From Stomoxys calcitrans (lineage: Eukaryota > Arthropoda > Insecta > Diptera > Muscidae): a stretch of 64,000 bases of DNA. The DNA is taken from positions 54,994,498 to 55,058,497 of the forward strand of contig NC_081554.1 of the NCBI RefSeq assembly GCF_963082655.1, given 5' to 3'. Positions 13,330 through 24,386 of this stretch are shown here, one piece after another (the stretch's first letter is position 1; each line of letters begins with the position of its first letter). A program made the position numbers and the translations under genes. The notes below the pieces were generated by a model. That model saw nothing but the letters and a program-made list of their open reading frames with translations, had not been told where the DNA came from and did not search any database.

Positions 13330-13562
13330 TATCAATTCGTTATAACACAATATTGACGAAAAAATAAATTTTAATAAAAATTAATAATACGTATACGACA
13401 CCTTGGATATCAATTTCAAAATATAGAAATCACACATTGAACAACCGAACTTTACGTTGGTTAAAAAGAAAGTGTTGGGTAAATAAAATTTTGGCTTAGT
13501 GGTAAGGCAATTGCTTATAAAACCAGTTCTCAACATCGCACAGTGGTCTAAAATAGACAAAA
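13330..13562. repeat. Diverged dispersed repeat, copy 2, with pol III A-box-like motif
   Basis: It is collinear with 11890-12150. At 13492-13502 the sequence TGGCTTAGTGG matches the tRNA A-box consensus, and the downstream CAACATCGCACAGTGG block is shared by both copies. No good B box follows, so a tRNA-derived SINE is possible but unproven. Confidence 0.5.
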
Positions 13563-13665
13563 ATTCTAAATAATCGAAATTTATTTTTTTTAACGGATTA
13601 CAACATTATCTGTTAGCCATGGAACGGGAAAAGCTGTTATATTTAAACAAATTAAAAAAAAAATT

Positions 13666-13757
13666 ACAGTGGCACGGATAAGGCAGATAAGCAAATGGCA
13701 GCTTCGAACAATTTCAGAAATTTGGAAGAAAAAGTGTAGACTTTTCTGTGCCACTGT
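13666..13757. mobile_element. Very short inverted-repeat element (~92 bp)
   Basis: ACAGTGGCACGGATAAG at the left is mirrored by CTTTTCTGTGCCACTGT at the right, with a short interior. This looks like a minimal MITE or a solo palindrome. A clear target-site duplication is not visible. Confidence 0.55.
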
Positions 13758-13967
13758 GTATGTAGCAATTTTGTGATGTTTATTTGAGATTTTTGGACCG
13801 ACAATTTTAAAGTTGACACAAAAAGGATCTCAGGTCAGCATCTAAACTGTCTTTGAGCTATACGCATGGAATTTTTTTGGAAAAATTTTGAAAATTGATG
13901 ATTACTATTAAAAAAAAATATCTATGACTTAATTTAAATAAAAAAATAGAATTTGGCTAAACGGAAC

Positions 13968-15729
13968 CAGTAAGAGCGTGCTAAGTTCGGTAGGTCCGAA
14001 TCTTAAATACCCTCCACCATGGATCGCATTTGTCGAGCTCCCTATGCGGTATCTCTTTTAAGGCAAACAAAGAGTAATGGATAAGTATTGTTATGCTATT
14101 GGAGCTATATCAAGTTTTAGTCCGATTCGGACCATAAATGTGTTGTATGTTGGAGACCATAGTAGAAGTTATTGTGTAAAATTTCAGTCAATTCGAATAA
14201 GAAATGTGCCCTTTAGGGGCCGAAGAAGTAAAATAGGGAGATCGGTTCATATGGGAACTGATTCAGGCTATAGACCGATTGAGGCCATATTTAACGCATA
14301 CGTTAAAGGTCATGGAAGAAGGCGTTGTAAAAAATTTCAGCCAAATTGGATAGGAATTGCGCCCTCTAGAGGCTCAAGAAGTCAAGATTCCCGATCGGTT
14401 TATATGATAGCTATATCAGGTTATGGACCAATTTAAACCATACTTTGCACAGTTGTTGGAAGTCATAAATAAATACTTAATGCAAAATTTCAGCTAAATC
14501 GGATAGGAATTGCGCCCTCTATAAGCTCAAGAAGTCAAGATTTCTGATCGGTTTATATGACAGCTATATCAGGTTATACACCGATTTAAACCATACTTGA
14601 CATAGTTGTTGGAAGTCAAAACGAAACACATCATGCCAAATGTCAGCCAAATCGGATAGGAATTGTGCCCTCTAGTGGCTCAAGAAGTCAAGATCCCTGA
14701 TCGGTTTATATGACAGGTATATCAGGTTATGGATCAATTTGAACCATACTTTGCACAGTTGTTGGAAGTCATGATGAAACACATAATGCGAAATTCCAGC
14801 CAAATCGGACAGGTTAATGTGACGGCTATATTAGGTTATGGACCAATTCGAACCATACTTTGGGCAGTTGTTGTAACTCATAAGGAAACACATCATGCCA
14901 AATTTCAGCCAAATAGGGTAGGAATAGCGCCCTCTAGAGGCTCAAGAAGTCAAGATCCCAGATCAGTTTATATGGCAGCTATATCAGATTATGGACCGAT
15001 TCGGATCATACTAAGCGCAAATGTTGGAAGCCATAACGAAACACATCATGCCAAATTTCAGCCAACTCGGATAGGAATTGCGCACTCTAGAGACTCAAGG
15101 AGTCACGATTCAAGGTCGGTTTATATGGCAGCTATATCAGGTTATGGACCAATTTGAACCGTACTTGGCACAGTTGTTGTAACTCATAAGGAAACACTTC
15201 GTGCACATTTTTAGCCAAGAATAAGATAAGAATTGCGCCCTCTAGAGGCCTAAGAAGTCAAGATCCCAGTTCGGTTTGTTGGCAGCTATATCAGGTTATG
15301 GACCGATTTGGATTATACTTAGAACAGTTGTTTGAAATCATAACAAAACACCACATGAAAAGTTTCAGCCGAAATGGATGAGAATTGCTCCCTCTAGTGA
15401 CTCAAGAAGTCAGGCCCCAGATCGGTTATAAGGCAGCTATATCAAAACATGAACCGATATGGCCCATTTACAATCCCAACCGACCAACACTAATAAGAAG
15501 TATTTGTGCAAAATTCCAAGCGGTTAGCCTTACTCCTTCGGAAGTTACTGTGCTTTCGACAGACAGATGGACGGATGAATGGACAGTCGGAAATGGCTAG
15601 ATCGGCTTAAAATGTCATGTCGATCAAGAATATATATACTTTATGAGGTCTTAGATGAATATTTCTAGGAGTTACAAAGAGAATGGGGAAATTAGTATAC
15701 TCCCATCCTATGGTGGAAGGTATAAAAAT
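13968..15729. mobile_element. Near-complete mini-me/DINE-like element
   Basis: The left end has CCAGTAAGAGCGTGCTAAG, a degenerate TTCGG...CCGAA hairpin, and AATACCCTCCACCATGGAT. The interior has ~8 tandem units with CCTCTAGAGGCTCAAGAAGT and TATATGGCAGCTATATCAGG. The right end has GGAC-type microsatellite (reverse GTCY) near 15560-15585, AAGAATATATATACTTTATG, and CCATCCTATGGTGGAAGGTA. The outer CTCCACCAT and ATGGTGGAAGG blocks are inverted relative to each other, giving a subterminal inverted repeat. Confidence 0.65.
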
Positions 15730-16083
15730 GGTCTATAGTCGTACAACATCCTGCAATGGAAGATCAATAAAATTTAATAATATAACTCTATAAAAATATT
15801 TCAACGACAGTCGCTAAAAGATGCAACATATGCTAGGAGGCTCTGACGTTATTTATGATTTCAAAACAAACTTGGCTTAACATACCCTTAAGGTTGTTTC
15901 ACTGGAACCAACGGTTTTTCTTGGCTTGATAAGTTCATATCAGCGGTTTTTCCACTATGGACACAGCTGAATTTGGTTTATAAAGCCAACTTAAGGCGCA
16001 GGTTCCAGTAACATCGCTTTTAGCAGGTTTGGCTGTAGCAAAAAAATTAAATACATTATAGTGGATCCCAAGCCCTAGGGTTG
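15730..16083. other. Short stretch without recognised features
   Basis: Lies between the mini-me-like element and the first CAGCA-rich MITE. I see no gene or repeat here. Confidence 0.4.
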
Positions 16084-16427
16084 TACACCCAGAAAAATAA
16101 GTTTGCTGATATCAGCAAACAATGTCTGCTGAAAATTTGAAAATTGTTTACTTTGAAGAAAAAGGTTTCAAAGTTTTGAACATCCAAGCGATAAGTAAGG
16201 CAATTTGTAATATCTTAATGTACTTTTTTTGATATCAATAGGCCTTAATATTTTGATTAAAAGCATAATTATGGTTATAGTAGATATTTTGTCAGGTTTT
16301 ATATAAAATCATTTGAAAAAATGTTTGCTGCTTTAGCAAAAAATTACTGCTGTCCCATTTTCAGCAGACTTTTTCATGTATCAGCAAACATTTTTGCTGT
16401 TTTTACTTACAAATTTCTCTGAGTGTA
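16084..16427. mobile_element. CAGCA-rich MITE, copy 1
   Basis: Ends are TACACCCAGAAAAATAAG on the left and AAATTTCTCTGAGTGTA on the right, which are imperfect inverted repeats. The interior is rich in TTTGCTG/CAGCAAA blocks (ATCAGCAAACAATGTCTGCT; AGCAAACATTTTTGCTG), so it can fold extensively. Fragments of the same element are embedded in every macrosatellite unit at 1.5-6.4 kb. Confidence 0.7.
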
Positions 16428-16772
16428 TATCTTCTTTTTTCGATATTCTAAAACATAAAATTAAAGAACATATAAGAAGAACATATTAAAACAATTCCAG
16501 AAATTTTTTGTTCATATTGCTGACAAACTTCATTCCAACCTCCCTTTTATCTCCCGAATATCCCAAACTTCAAAGATTCCAAAATAACGGTTGACAAAAC
16601 GCTAAAATACAGCCCTGATAGTGAACAACACAGTGATGGATGTCATTTTAAGTAGTAAAGAATTGAGAGTGGAAAAAAGAAAAAAAATTTTAAATGAAAT
16701 TTTTGGAAAAAATACAGCCTGAACGTGTGTGTGTGTGTTTTAAGCTAAACTCCTTGGTTCACTTATTCAGCT

Positions 16773-17259
16773 TACACCCAGAAAAATTAGTCTGCAGATA
16801 TCAGCAAACATTGTCTGCTGTTATTAAATGAAAAATTTTGAACTTTTGAATAAATCCATTCAAAACTTTGAACTTTGTATTAATAATTGAGACAATTGTT
16901 ATGTAGTAATAACAAAATTTGGCAATTTTGTTCTTTATTTTTTGTTCAAAACCATATAATAAGGAAGTAGTAGTTAATTTGTCTTGTTATTTGAATTCGA
17001 TAAAAAATTTGCTGATTGTAGAGCAATTGAAAAAAATTTTAAATAATATGCTTGTAAAATTAAAAAATGTGATAGAATAAAAAAACTTTTGAAGAATTCA
17101 TGAAATTTTTTGATTTTTTTTTTCAACTTTTCAAAATTTGAAAACAGCAGGAAATGTTTGCTGTTTTAGCAACAAATTGCTGGTGTTCCATTTTCACAGA
17201 CTTTCTGCTGTTTCAGCAAACAATTTTGCTGTTTTTACTAACAAATTTCTATGAGTGTA
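16773..17259. mobile_element. CAGCA-rich MITE, copy 2
   Basis: Same ends as copy 1 (TACACCCAGAAAAATTAG ... TTTCTATGAGTGTA) with a longer interior. The terminal blocks AACAGCAGGAAATGTTTGCT and TTTCAGCAAACAATTTTGCT are conserved and the middle differs, as expected of independently decayed copies. No coding capacity. Confidence 0.7.
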
Positions 17260-17271
17260 TTTAAAAGGTCT

Positions 17272-18078
17272 GTTCGCGTACTTTTCCTATGCAAATTTGC
17301 CAGTTAAAATTAGCAGGAGAGTAAGAACATCCCTTATTGTCTTCAATGATCTCCCAAAGGGGAGAGATGCGGAATGTTGACAGATTAATGAAAAATATAT
17401 GAAATCAATCATCAAGCCATAATAGGCAACCATAATGAATCCTTTATTCTCTTTTGTTATTTATTTGAATAAAACAGCTGGTTTTCAAAAAACATCGGTT
17501 CGAGGCTTTAAATTGCTGCTAGAAAAAATACCATCCAGCAGAAATTTGCAAGCTTTCATTAAACAAAATCACAAATTTTGCTTGCTCTTACGCACTCTCT
17601 CGCTCTCTTCTACAGGCAAATAAAGTATGCGAACTGCTTAGTGTAAAAATTTGTCCAAATTTGCAAAAAATTTTGAAAACAAGAACGAACACCCCAAAAA
17701 TCAGCTGATTTTAAAGAGGGCACACAGCTGACGTAAACTTTGATTCTTATTGAAATCACCAAATTTAGTATGTGTTCGGGTAGTTTTTCAGTAGAAAGAA
17801 GAAGAATAAAAACAGACTTTACTCCCTTTGGGTATTTTTTTGATAAAACAGCTGGGATTCATAAAACATCTGTTTGATGCTTAAAAATTTTGTGGAAAAA
17901 AAACTTCCAGCAGAAATTTGCAGCTTCTTAATTACCAAACTTTCAAAATTTTAGCACGCTCTCACGCACTCTTGCTCTCTCTTCCAACGGCAAATAAAGT
18001 ACACGAACGACTTCCAGGACTTTTCTTGTATTTTTTTTTTTTTTCAAATTTGCAAAAAATTTTTGAGTACGCGAACAC
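17272..18078. repeat. Repeat cluster with GTTCGCGTACTT inverted ends
   Basis: TGTTCGCGTACTT at about 17272 is mirrored by GAGTACGCGAACA at about 18065-18077. Inside are two homologous cassettes (17500-17690 and 17830-18070) sharing AAAACAGCTGG, CCAGCAGAAATTTGCA, CACGCACTCT...CTCTCTTC and GCAAATAAAGTA. A third diverged relative lies at about 21500-21670. This may be one or two nested non-autonomous DNA elements. The superfamily is not recognised. Confidence 0.5.
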
Positions 18079-18990
18079 ACTTATTATTGATGACGGCCAG
18101 CTGGCATTTCTAAGGCAAGCCAGTGAAAGCCGTTCACCTGAGACACAATCTTAGGAGTCCGCCACTTAAACAAAGCTACAACCATGACATAATTACCAGG
18201 TAGTGTACCGTAAACAGCTGAGTACAATTTTTTCTCGCAAAGTGCACTATCTGTCAACGAGTTTTGGTTGTGTGTCTGTATTATAGTTAAGAACCATAAC
18301 ACACACATAAAGAACGAAAAATGGCGCGAACTAGTTACATACACAAAATCAGAGTTGCACTAATCACTGATTTTGACAGATAGTGCACACAATATTTTGT
18401 TGTTGGGCAACTGCCACTACCTGTAAATGAATATATCTTGGCTAAAACCACATTATAAGTGGTAAAATAATGCCAAGACTTCTTAAAGTTGGGTACTAAG
18501 TTCGAGTTTCACAGCAAGCCAAAGTAAAAATTACAAATATTTGATGTTAGTAGAACTATTTGAAAAAAATTTTGTCATGAATAATGAGGAAATGTCGCAG
18601 TGTTTGAATTCTAAAAAAGATAATCGTAAAACCTATTGAAATTAACTGTTAACACGAACTAAGAAGCGTCCTTAATGTAAAAAGTTTTTAAAATATTATT
18701 TGCTCACAATGCTCACATAGACATCAGAACCCATAGCAGAGTTAGTAGCGAGCTGGAATAACCTGAGCCTAATTGTTAGACAATAAATTGTCTAAGTTTG
18801 CCTGATTTCAGACTGGATCATACGGACGAACAATTGTATTTCCCTTAATTTTTAGGCTTTTGTTTGTTCAAGATAGGGACCTTTTATGTCCGAGAGCAAA
18901 CAGCGCACCGCAGAGCGAGATCACTAGTTTAAGTTCTGTAAAAGCTGGTGAATGGTTCAAGGGCATCAATGGCTTGCTTAGCGTAATAAG
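18079..18990. other. Stretch without recognised features
   Basis: No convincing coding frame. A minus-strand frame of 86 codons at 18084-18344 lacks family signals and I do not call it. Confidence 0.4.
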
Positions 18991-18994
18991 GTCA

Positions 18995-20145
18995 CATCGA
19001 TAATGTATACCATCGATAACTAAATATCTGATCGCAGTATCTCTGCTATATTATGTGTACCAGGCGGCCCATCGATAGTATCTAGAAGTATAGTCGCAGA
19101 GACACTGATGATGTATACCAGGCAGTTCCATCGATAATAACTACAAATGTGGTAGCAAAGACACTGATGATGTATACCAGGCAGACCCATCCATAGTAAC
19201 TACAAATGTGGACGCAGGGACACTGATGATACTGGTTTACATCATCAGTGTCTAATAACTATAAATGTGATCTCTGAGACACTGATGATGCATACCAGGC
19301 GTTCGATTGATAATAACTACAGATGTAGTAGCAGAGACTCTGATGATGTATACCACTGGGTCTCATCGATAATAATTACAAACGTGGTAGCAGAGACACA
19401 GATCATGTATACTAGGCGGTCCCGACGATAAATGTGACGCGGAGACACTGACGATGCTGGTATACATCATCAGTGTCTCCCATCGATAATAATTACAAAC
19501 GTGGTAGCAGAGACACTGATGATGTATTCCAGGCGTTCCCATCGCTAACAACAACAAATGTGTGCACAGAGACACAGATGATGTACACCAGGCGGATCAA
19601 TCGATAACAACTACAAATGTCGTTGCAGAGACACTGATGATGTATACCAGGCGGTTCCATCGATAATAACTACAGATGTGGTAGTAGAGACATTGATGAT
19701 GTATACCAGTGGGTGCCATTGATAATAACTATAAATGTGGACGCAGAGCCACTAATGATGTATACCAGGTGGACTCATCGACAGTAACTACAAATGTGGT
19801 CGCAGAGAAACTGTTGATGTATACCATGCGGTCCCATCGATAATAACTACAAATATGGTCGCAGAGTCACTGAGGGTGTATACCAGACCGTCCCATTGAT
19901 AATATCTAGAAATGTGGTCGCAGAGACACTGATGAAGTATACCAGACGGTACAATCGATAATAACTACAGATGTGGTAGCAGAGATACTGATAATGCTGG
20001 TGTACATCAGTGTATCCCACCAATAATAACTACAGATGTGAACGCAGAGACACTGTGATACCAGGTGGTTCCATCGATAATTACTACAAAAGTGATCGCC
20101 GAGACACTGATGACGTACACCAGGGGATTCCATCGATAATATTTG
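18995..20145. repeat. ~59-bp minisatellite, roughly 19 units
   Basis: The unit contains CATCGATAATAACTACAAAT, GTGGTCGCAGAGACACTGAT and GATGTATACCAGGCGG. Units vary by a few substitutions and small indels. Near 19222-19250, 19450-19480 and 19995-20015 short inverted pieces (GGTATACATCATCAGTGTCT) sit next to forward units, creating local hairpins. Confidence 0.85.
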
Positions 20146-20547
20146 TTCTCTTACACAATCGTTCCTCTGGTATTCACTACAAAATAGGGGAAATCGGTTC
20201 ACAAATGAAGATTGGGCAGCCCGAACAATTTTTCGAAATACCTAGGTTACCAAATGAAGGGCCCTGCCAAAAGGCGCCTGGTCAACATAGGGCCTTGAAA
20301 TTATGCACATGAGAAAACATCAGATCTAACCGTTCAAAATTTCAAAGAAATATCTCTATCGGTTCTCAAAAAGCATATTTTTTACAAGTATTTTTCAATT
20401 CTATCCCACTGTGCGTTGGATAATTGTTAGCAAATTGCTTCTGCATCCACTGTATAATTCAAGTTCGGTTATTAACGGCTTCCTCAAACCAAATCCAAGG
20501 CAATTAAAAAGTTTAATATGTCCATTTTTTTGGCTCAGAGATTGTTA
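20146..20547. other. Spacer between two satellites
   Basis: No gene or recognisable repeat. It links the 59-bp minisatellite to the 17-bp array. Confidence 0.4.
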
Positions 20548-20905
20548 ATAGTACGCAAAAGCTTAGTTAACACGAAAGCTTAGTTAACACGAAAGCTTAG
20601 CTAATACAAAAGCTTAGTTTACTCGAAAACTTAGCTAAAACAATAGCTTCATCAACACGAAAGTTTAGTTAACACGAAAGCTTAGTTAACACGAAAGCTT
20701 AGTTAACACGAAAGCTTAGTTAACACGAAAGCTTAGTTAAACCGAAAGCTTAGTTAACACGAAAGCTTATTTAACACGAAAGATTAGTTAGCACGAAAGT
20801 TTAGTTAACATGAAAGCTTAGTTAACACGAAAACTTAGCTAACATAAGTGCTTAACTAAGACGAAAGCTTGGCTAACACCTAAGCTTAGCTAGGCAAAAG
20901 CTTTG
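20548..20905. repeat. 17-bp tandem array (ACGAAAGCTTAGTTAAC)n
   Basis: About twenty copies of ACGAAAGCTTAGTTAAC. Central units are nearly perfect and the flanking ones are degenerate. Each unit contains two small palindromes, AAGCTT and GTTAAC. Not coding. Confidence 0.85.
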
Positions 20906-22053
20906 TATCATAAGAGCTTGTCTTGGCTTTTACAACCATTTTTGTTTTAATATTTGCTAGATTTATTATCTTTAGTAGAATTTGTATACATCATCAGCGC
21001 CCCCTGCCAGCCTGTAGTGAGTTTAAGTCTTTAAAGGCTACACATCTATGTCTTCCGAGAGATGAAAGAGTAAAGATATTCTCTAAATTTGTTTCGAATT
21101 TTGACTATAGATTCCCTGAAAGAGGTAGTGTTGTGTAGGAAAAGACTCAATTTTTCAGGGATTTCCAACTTTTCGTGCAATTCGTGTGACCAGATTTGGG
21201 CTGTAAAGAAAGTTTAAAATTTTACTCTTTGAGAAACAAAAACTCTTTTATTTAAACTTTTCCAATGCTTTTTATAATTGGGGCTACTTATCGTGGTCTG
21301 AACAATTTTCTTTTTAAACGTGTCTTTTACTTCAAAGAGTAGGAATGATGAGCTTAAAATTTAAATTCGTTGCTTTTTTCTATCACAGTGGCCAATACAT
21401 ATCGGCTGTTTGTCAATTGTCAATCATATGGGCAAGGCTTAAAGCATTTGAAATTAGTCTACTAAAGTAAGAAGAGAGAAAGAATTATTTAACTCTGTTC
21501 GATGTGACACAACTGGTTTTGATAAAACCATTTGTTCCAGGCTGTTGAGAGAAACACTTCCTTTCAACTGTTAAAATTCAAGCTCTCTTCTGCTGGCAAA
21601 TAAAATAGGCAATTGATAATTTTAAATAAAATTTGTTTTACAATTTGTAAAATTTTTGATTACGTGAACACACTTGGAATTGGTATCAATTAAGCAAACG
21701 TTAACCAAAACAACTTCGTAAAAAAATCATAGACAAAACAGGGCAGAGACTTCTCAAATCAGCACATATACAATTAGACCAAAGTTTAATGTAGATGGCG
21801 CCTGTTTAACTGGCTTCTGAGTTTGCTGCCCTCTGTTGAAGTTTTTGTTTTTGTTTTTTTGATTGCATCCTAAACGTCTATGCTTGAATTTGTCTATGGG
21901 AATAGTATGTTAGTACTACCTTAACCGTTCTTTCCCTTCTACTAAGCTGTAGTTGCTCTCTTTTTTCCTCTCTTTCTTGTGGTATGCATGTCGTATGACG
22001 AACACTTTGAACTAATTCATGAAACGCGAACTTAAAAATTTCGTTAGGATGTG
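20906..22053. other. 3' flank/UTR side of the minus-strand exon
   Basis: Follows the stop codon of the exon at 22054. TTTATT (AATAAA on the minus strand) occurs near 21248 and could be a poly(A) signal, which would give a ~0.8-kb 3' UTR. A diverged copy of the GTTCGCGTAC-type repeat lies at about 21500-21670. The UTR limits are inferred. Confidence 0.35.
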
Positions 22054-23370
22054 TCACTTGGGCTGTATTCGAGCGCTGCGCTCCAGCTCATTGAACTGAC
22101 CGTAGTAGAGTACCTCGCTGATTAGTTTTTCAGCTATAATACGTTGTGTGCGATCCATGGAACGCAGTTTAACGCTAACATTAGAACCTATAAAATCGCA
22201 GTCATCTTTATTCAGACTTTCGGCATAGATGGCAGCTGCCGCTGCTGCAGCTGCCGCTGATGAGCTAGCATCCTGGGAATTGCCCAAGCCATTGGGATTG
22301 CCAACAACACTGCCGGAAGGCTTGAGGCGCTCACTTACTGACGTATTGTTGTCCTCCGACATGCTTTCGTTGGAGAGCAGGGAATTCATGAGCATTTGGC
22401 CGGCGGCACTACTCGAGGCACTGCTCGCTGTCAGCTTGCGCATATTGAGCGGGGAAAATTTCTCATCTATGGAGTCGGTGGAACGTCTGAGACTAGGTGG
22501 CAGGACAAAACGGCTAAAATCCAGGCCTTTGGCGGCCGCTGCAGCTGCTGCACTCACACGCAAATCTTGAGCAAAATCATCGGGTCCCTCGCCCCCAGGC
22601 CGATCCTCGTTGGAGCTGTAGGAACGATGCGAGTCGGGAGGCGGTGGCGGATGTGGCGCATGAAAATAATTCTCCAAAAGTTCTTGTTTAATATCGAGAT
22701 CATCATGATCTCGGGGCGCGCCCGCTAATGCTCCTCCCGGTATTAGGTGTCTTTGTTTATGAGCTTCAAAGGTATTTGTATTTGGTATAGGACTAGAACC
22801 GGCATCAGTACCGGAGGCGCCAGCGCTAAGACGACCACCACCAATTGAACCACCACTTCCACCGCCTGAACTGCTAGTGCCAGCACCACCACTTGCCCCG
22901 CCTCCTCCTCCGCCACCGCCATCACTGGCTGCGCTGGGGGTACCATTGGGGCCGGAACTTAAACGACCATCATTCGATGCTATCGAGGTTTCATGCACAT
23001 TGGACGGTGTGGATGCTGTACGTTCACATTTACTCTCCAATTCCTTGTCATTATCAATGTCCGTGGTATCCATGGGCTTTTGGGGACTGTTGGCAAAATC
23101 ACTATTACTGCTGCCGCCGAAAATGCTGTGGGGACCACCACTGACAACTGTACCACTACCACCACCACCGCTAACACTTCCACCACCCAAACTGCCTTTG
23201 GCAGTGTTATTAAGATCACCATGAGTGGGGGTGGAGAAGGGCATGGGCAAGGCAACATGCATTTGTTGATGACTGCGATCATTCACTTGGGGCGGGGAAA
23301 ATGGACCAGAGGGATGCCAAGACTCCAAAGGCGGATGATTGGCAAGCAGCATTGGCAGATTTAAGCCCAT
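22054..23370 (-). CDS. Terminal exon of a host gene; Ala/Gly/Ser-rich protein with BESS-like C-terminus
   Basis: The frame encodes 438 residues and ends in TGA at 22054-22056. It is strongly biased toward Gly, Ser, Ala and Pro: Gly-rich runs at about residues 60-80 and 145-190, and two poly-Ala tracts (about residues 275-285 and 370-380), all typical of dipteran nuclear regulators. The only domain-like part is the C-terminus (about residues 390-430): a Phe-Ile-Gly start, then VSVKLRSMDRTQRIIAEKL and a helix ending LYYGQ. By eye this resembles the BESS motif of MADF/BESS transcription factors. The ATG abuts a minus-strand splice acceptor (polypyrimidine-ACAG), so this is probably a 3' terminal coding exon whose upstream exons lie beyond the large repeat-filled region or outside the window. 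The Met may be internal. The exon's base composition and codon use stand out from the surrounding AT-rich repeats. I cannot name the gene; a DNA-binding or chromatin role is inference from the C-terminal motif only. Confidence 0.75.
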   Translation of the reverse strand: MGLNLPMLLANHPPLESWHPSGPFSPPQVNDRSHQQMHVALPMPFSTPTHGDLNNTAKGSLGGGSVSGGGGSGTVVSGGPHSIFGGSSNSDFANSPQKPMDTTDIDNDKELESKCERTASTPSNVHETSIASNDGRLSSGPNGTPSAASDGGGGGGGGASGGAGTSSSGGGSGGSIGGGRLSAGASGTDAGSSPIPNTNTFEAHKQRHLIPGGALAGAPRDHDDLDIKQELLENYFHAPHPPPPPDSHRSYSSNEDRPGGEGPDDFAQDLRVSAAAAAAAKGLDFSRFVLPPSLRRSTDSIDEKFSPLNMRKLTASSASSSAAGQMLMNSLLSNESMSEDNNTSVSERLKPSGSVVGNPNGLGNSQDASSSAAAAAAAAAIYAESLNKDDCDFIGSNVSVKLRSMDRTQRIIAEKLISEVLYYGQFNELERSARIQPK

Positions 23371-23386
23371 CTGTAAAGGAAAACAA
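23371..23386 (-). promoter_or_regulatory. Splice acceptor (3' splice site) of the terminal exon
   Basis: Read on the minus strand the sequence is TTTTCCTTTACAG followed immediately by ATG: a pyrimidine tract ending in CAG. This matches the metazoan 3' splice-site consensus and sets the exon boundary. Confidence 0.7.
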
Positions 23387-24386
23387 AGAAGAAACGAAAG
23401 AGATAGTGAGAAACAAGTGGTAGTTAATATTAAAGGAATTAAAGTTATTAACTTAAAATATTGTTAAACTTTCCCTTTATCTAAATCTAAATCTTACTTT
23501 GGACATCTTGGCTTTGAGGTTATTTGAAAATGATCACGCTTCTTACTAAAATTAACTTACTTAAGGCCTTGTGAGTTGCATTTATGTCTACTGTACTCAA
23601 ATAAACGATCAATGGTTGCTCTTTTTCTTCCTTTTCTTAGCAGAGATGGGAGCCAATCAATAAATCAATGACGGCGGTGTGAGACAAAATGAGCAGTCTA
23701 GGTATAAGACAAAGCTATTTCTCTCTTTATCTCACACTCTCGCTCTGTTTTGCTTAACCTATTAAGACAGCATGGATTTGTTTTTTTTGGCAAAGGTCTA
23801 CACAAACACAAACAAAGAGTTTGGAGACAGCACTTATGAGTGTGTATGTGTGCGGCTGGCTATAAAAGAGGCTGTAAAGGAATTGATTGCTTTTTCTCTT
23901 AATATTCTTTGTTCTCTCAGTTCAACGAAAGCAATGCCAAACAAAGAGGATTGAAATAACAGATATTTTTGTGCTCTTAAAATTTGACAGCAAATTTCAA
24001 GCTTATAAATGTCGGTAACTATTTTTTTTCCCCCAACCAAGCAGCTCTGCCGAAAAAATTAAAAAAAAATCTAATTTGAAGCAAAAAGAAAAATAAATGA
24101 AAGAAAGATACAGAGAAACGACGCAATCTGCTTTCTATTGAGAGCAGAAATCTGCTAGCAGCATGTTCTTAGATAATTCTCATTTATGTATATTCACAAG
24201 CGCCTCCAACCAGTCTATGTGCGAATTCAAATTGTTTATCTATAATTTATTTTTATGCCACATAATCGACAGTGTTGCCAATATTTCTTAGTCACATTAT
24301 TCAAAGACCTAGAATACAAAAAGATACGGCATTTGCAAAAGTCGATTAGGAATAATTTTGAACGCATAGGATTGGACCACTATCGC
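23387..24386 (-). other. Presumed intron upstream of the terminal exon
   Basis: Lower repeat content than its surroundings, with CT-rich blocks. No second exon could be identified on the minus strand. It could hold regulatory sequence; nothing specific is recognised. Confidence 0.4.

Noticed and set aside
18084..18344. 86-codon minus-strand frame with a hydrophobic N-terminus
   Set aside because: No family resemblance, no flanking splice or promoter signals, and adjacent to repeats.
22229..23364. Plus-strand and alternative-frame ORFs over the host exon
   Set aside because: Shadows of the GC-rich, repetitive codons of the minus-strand exon.
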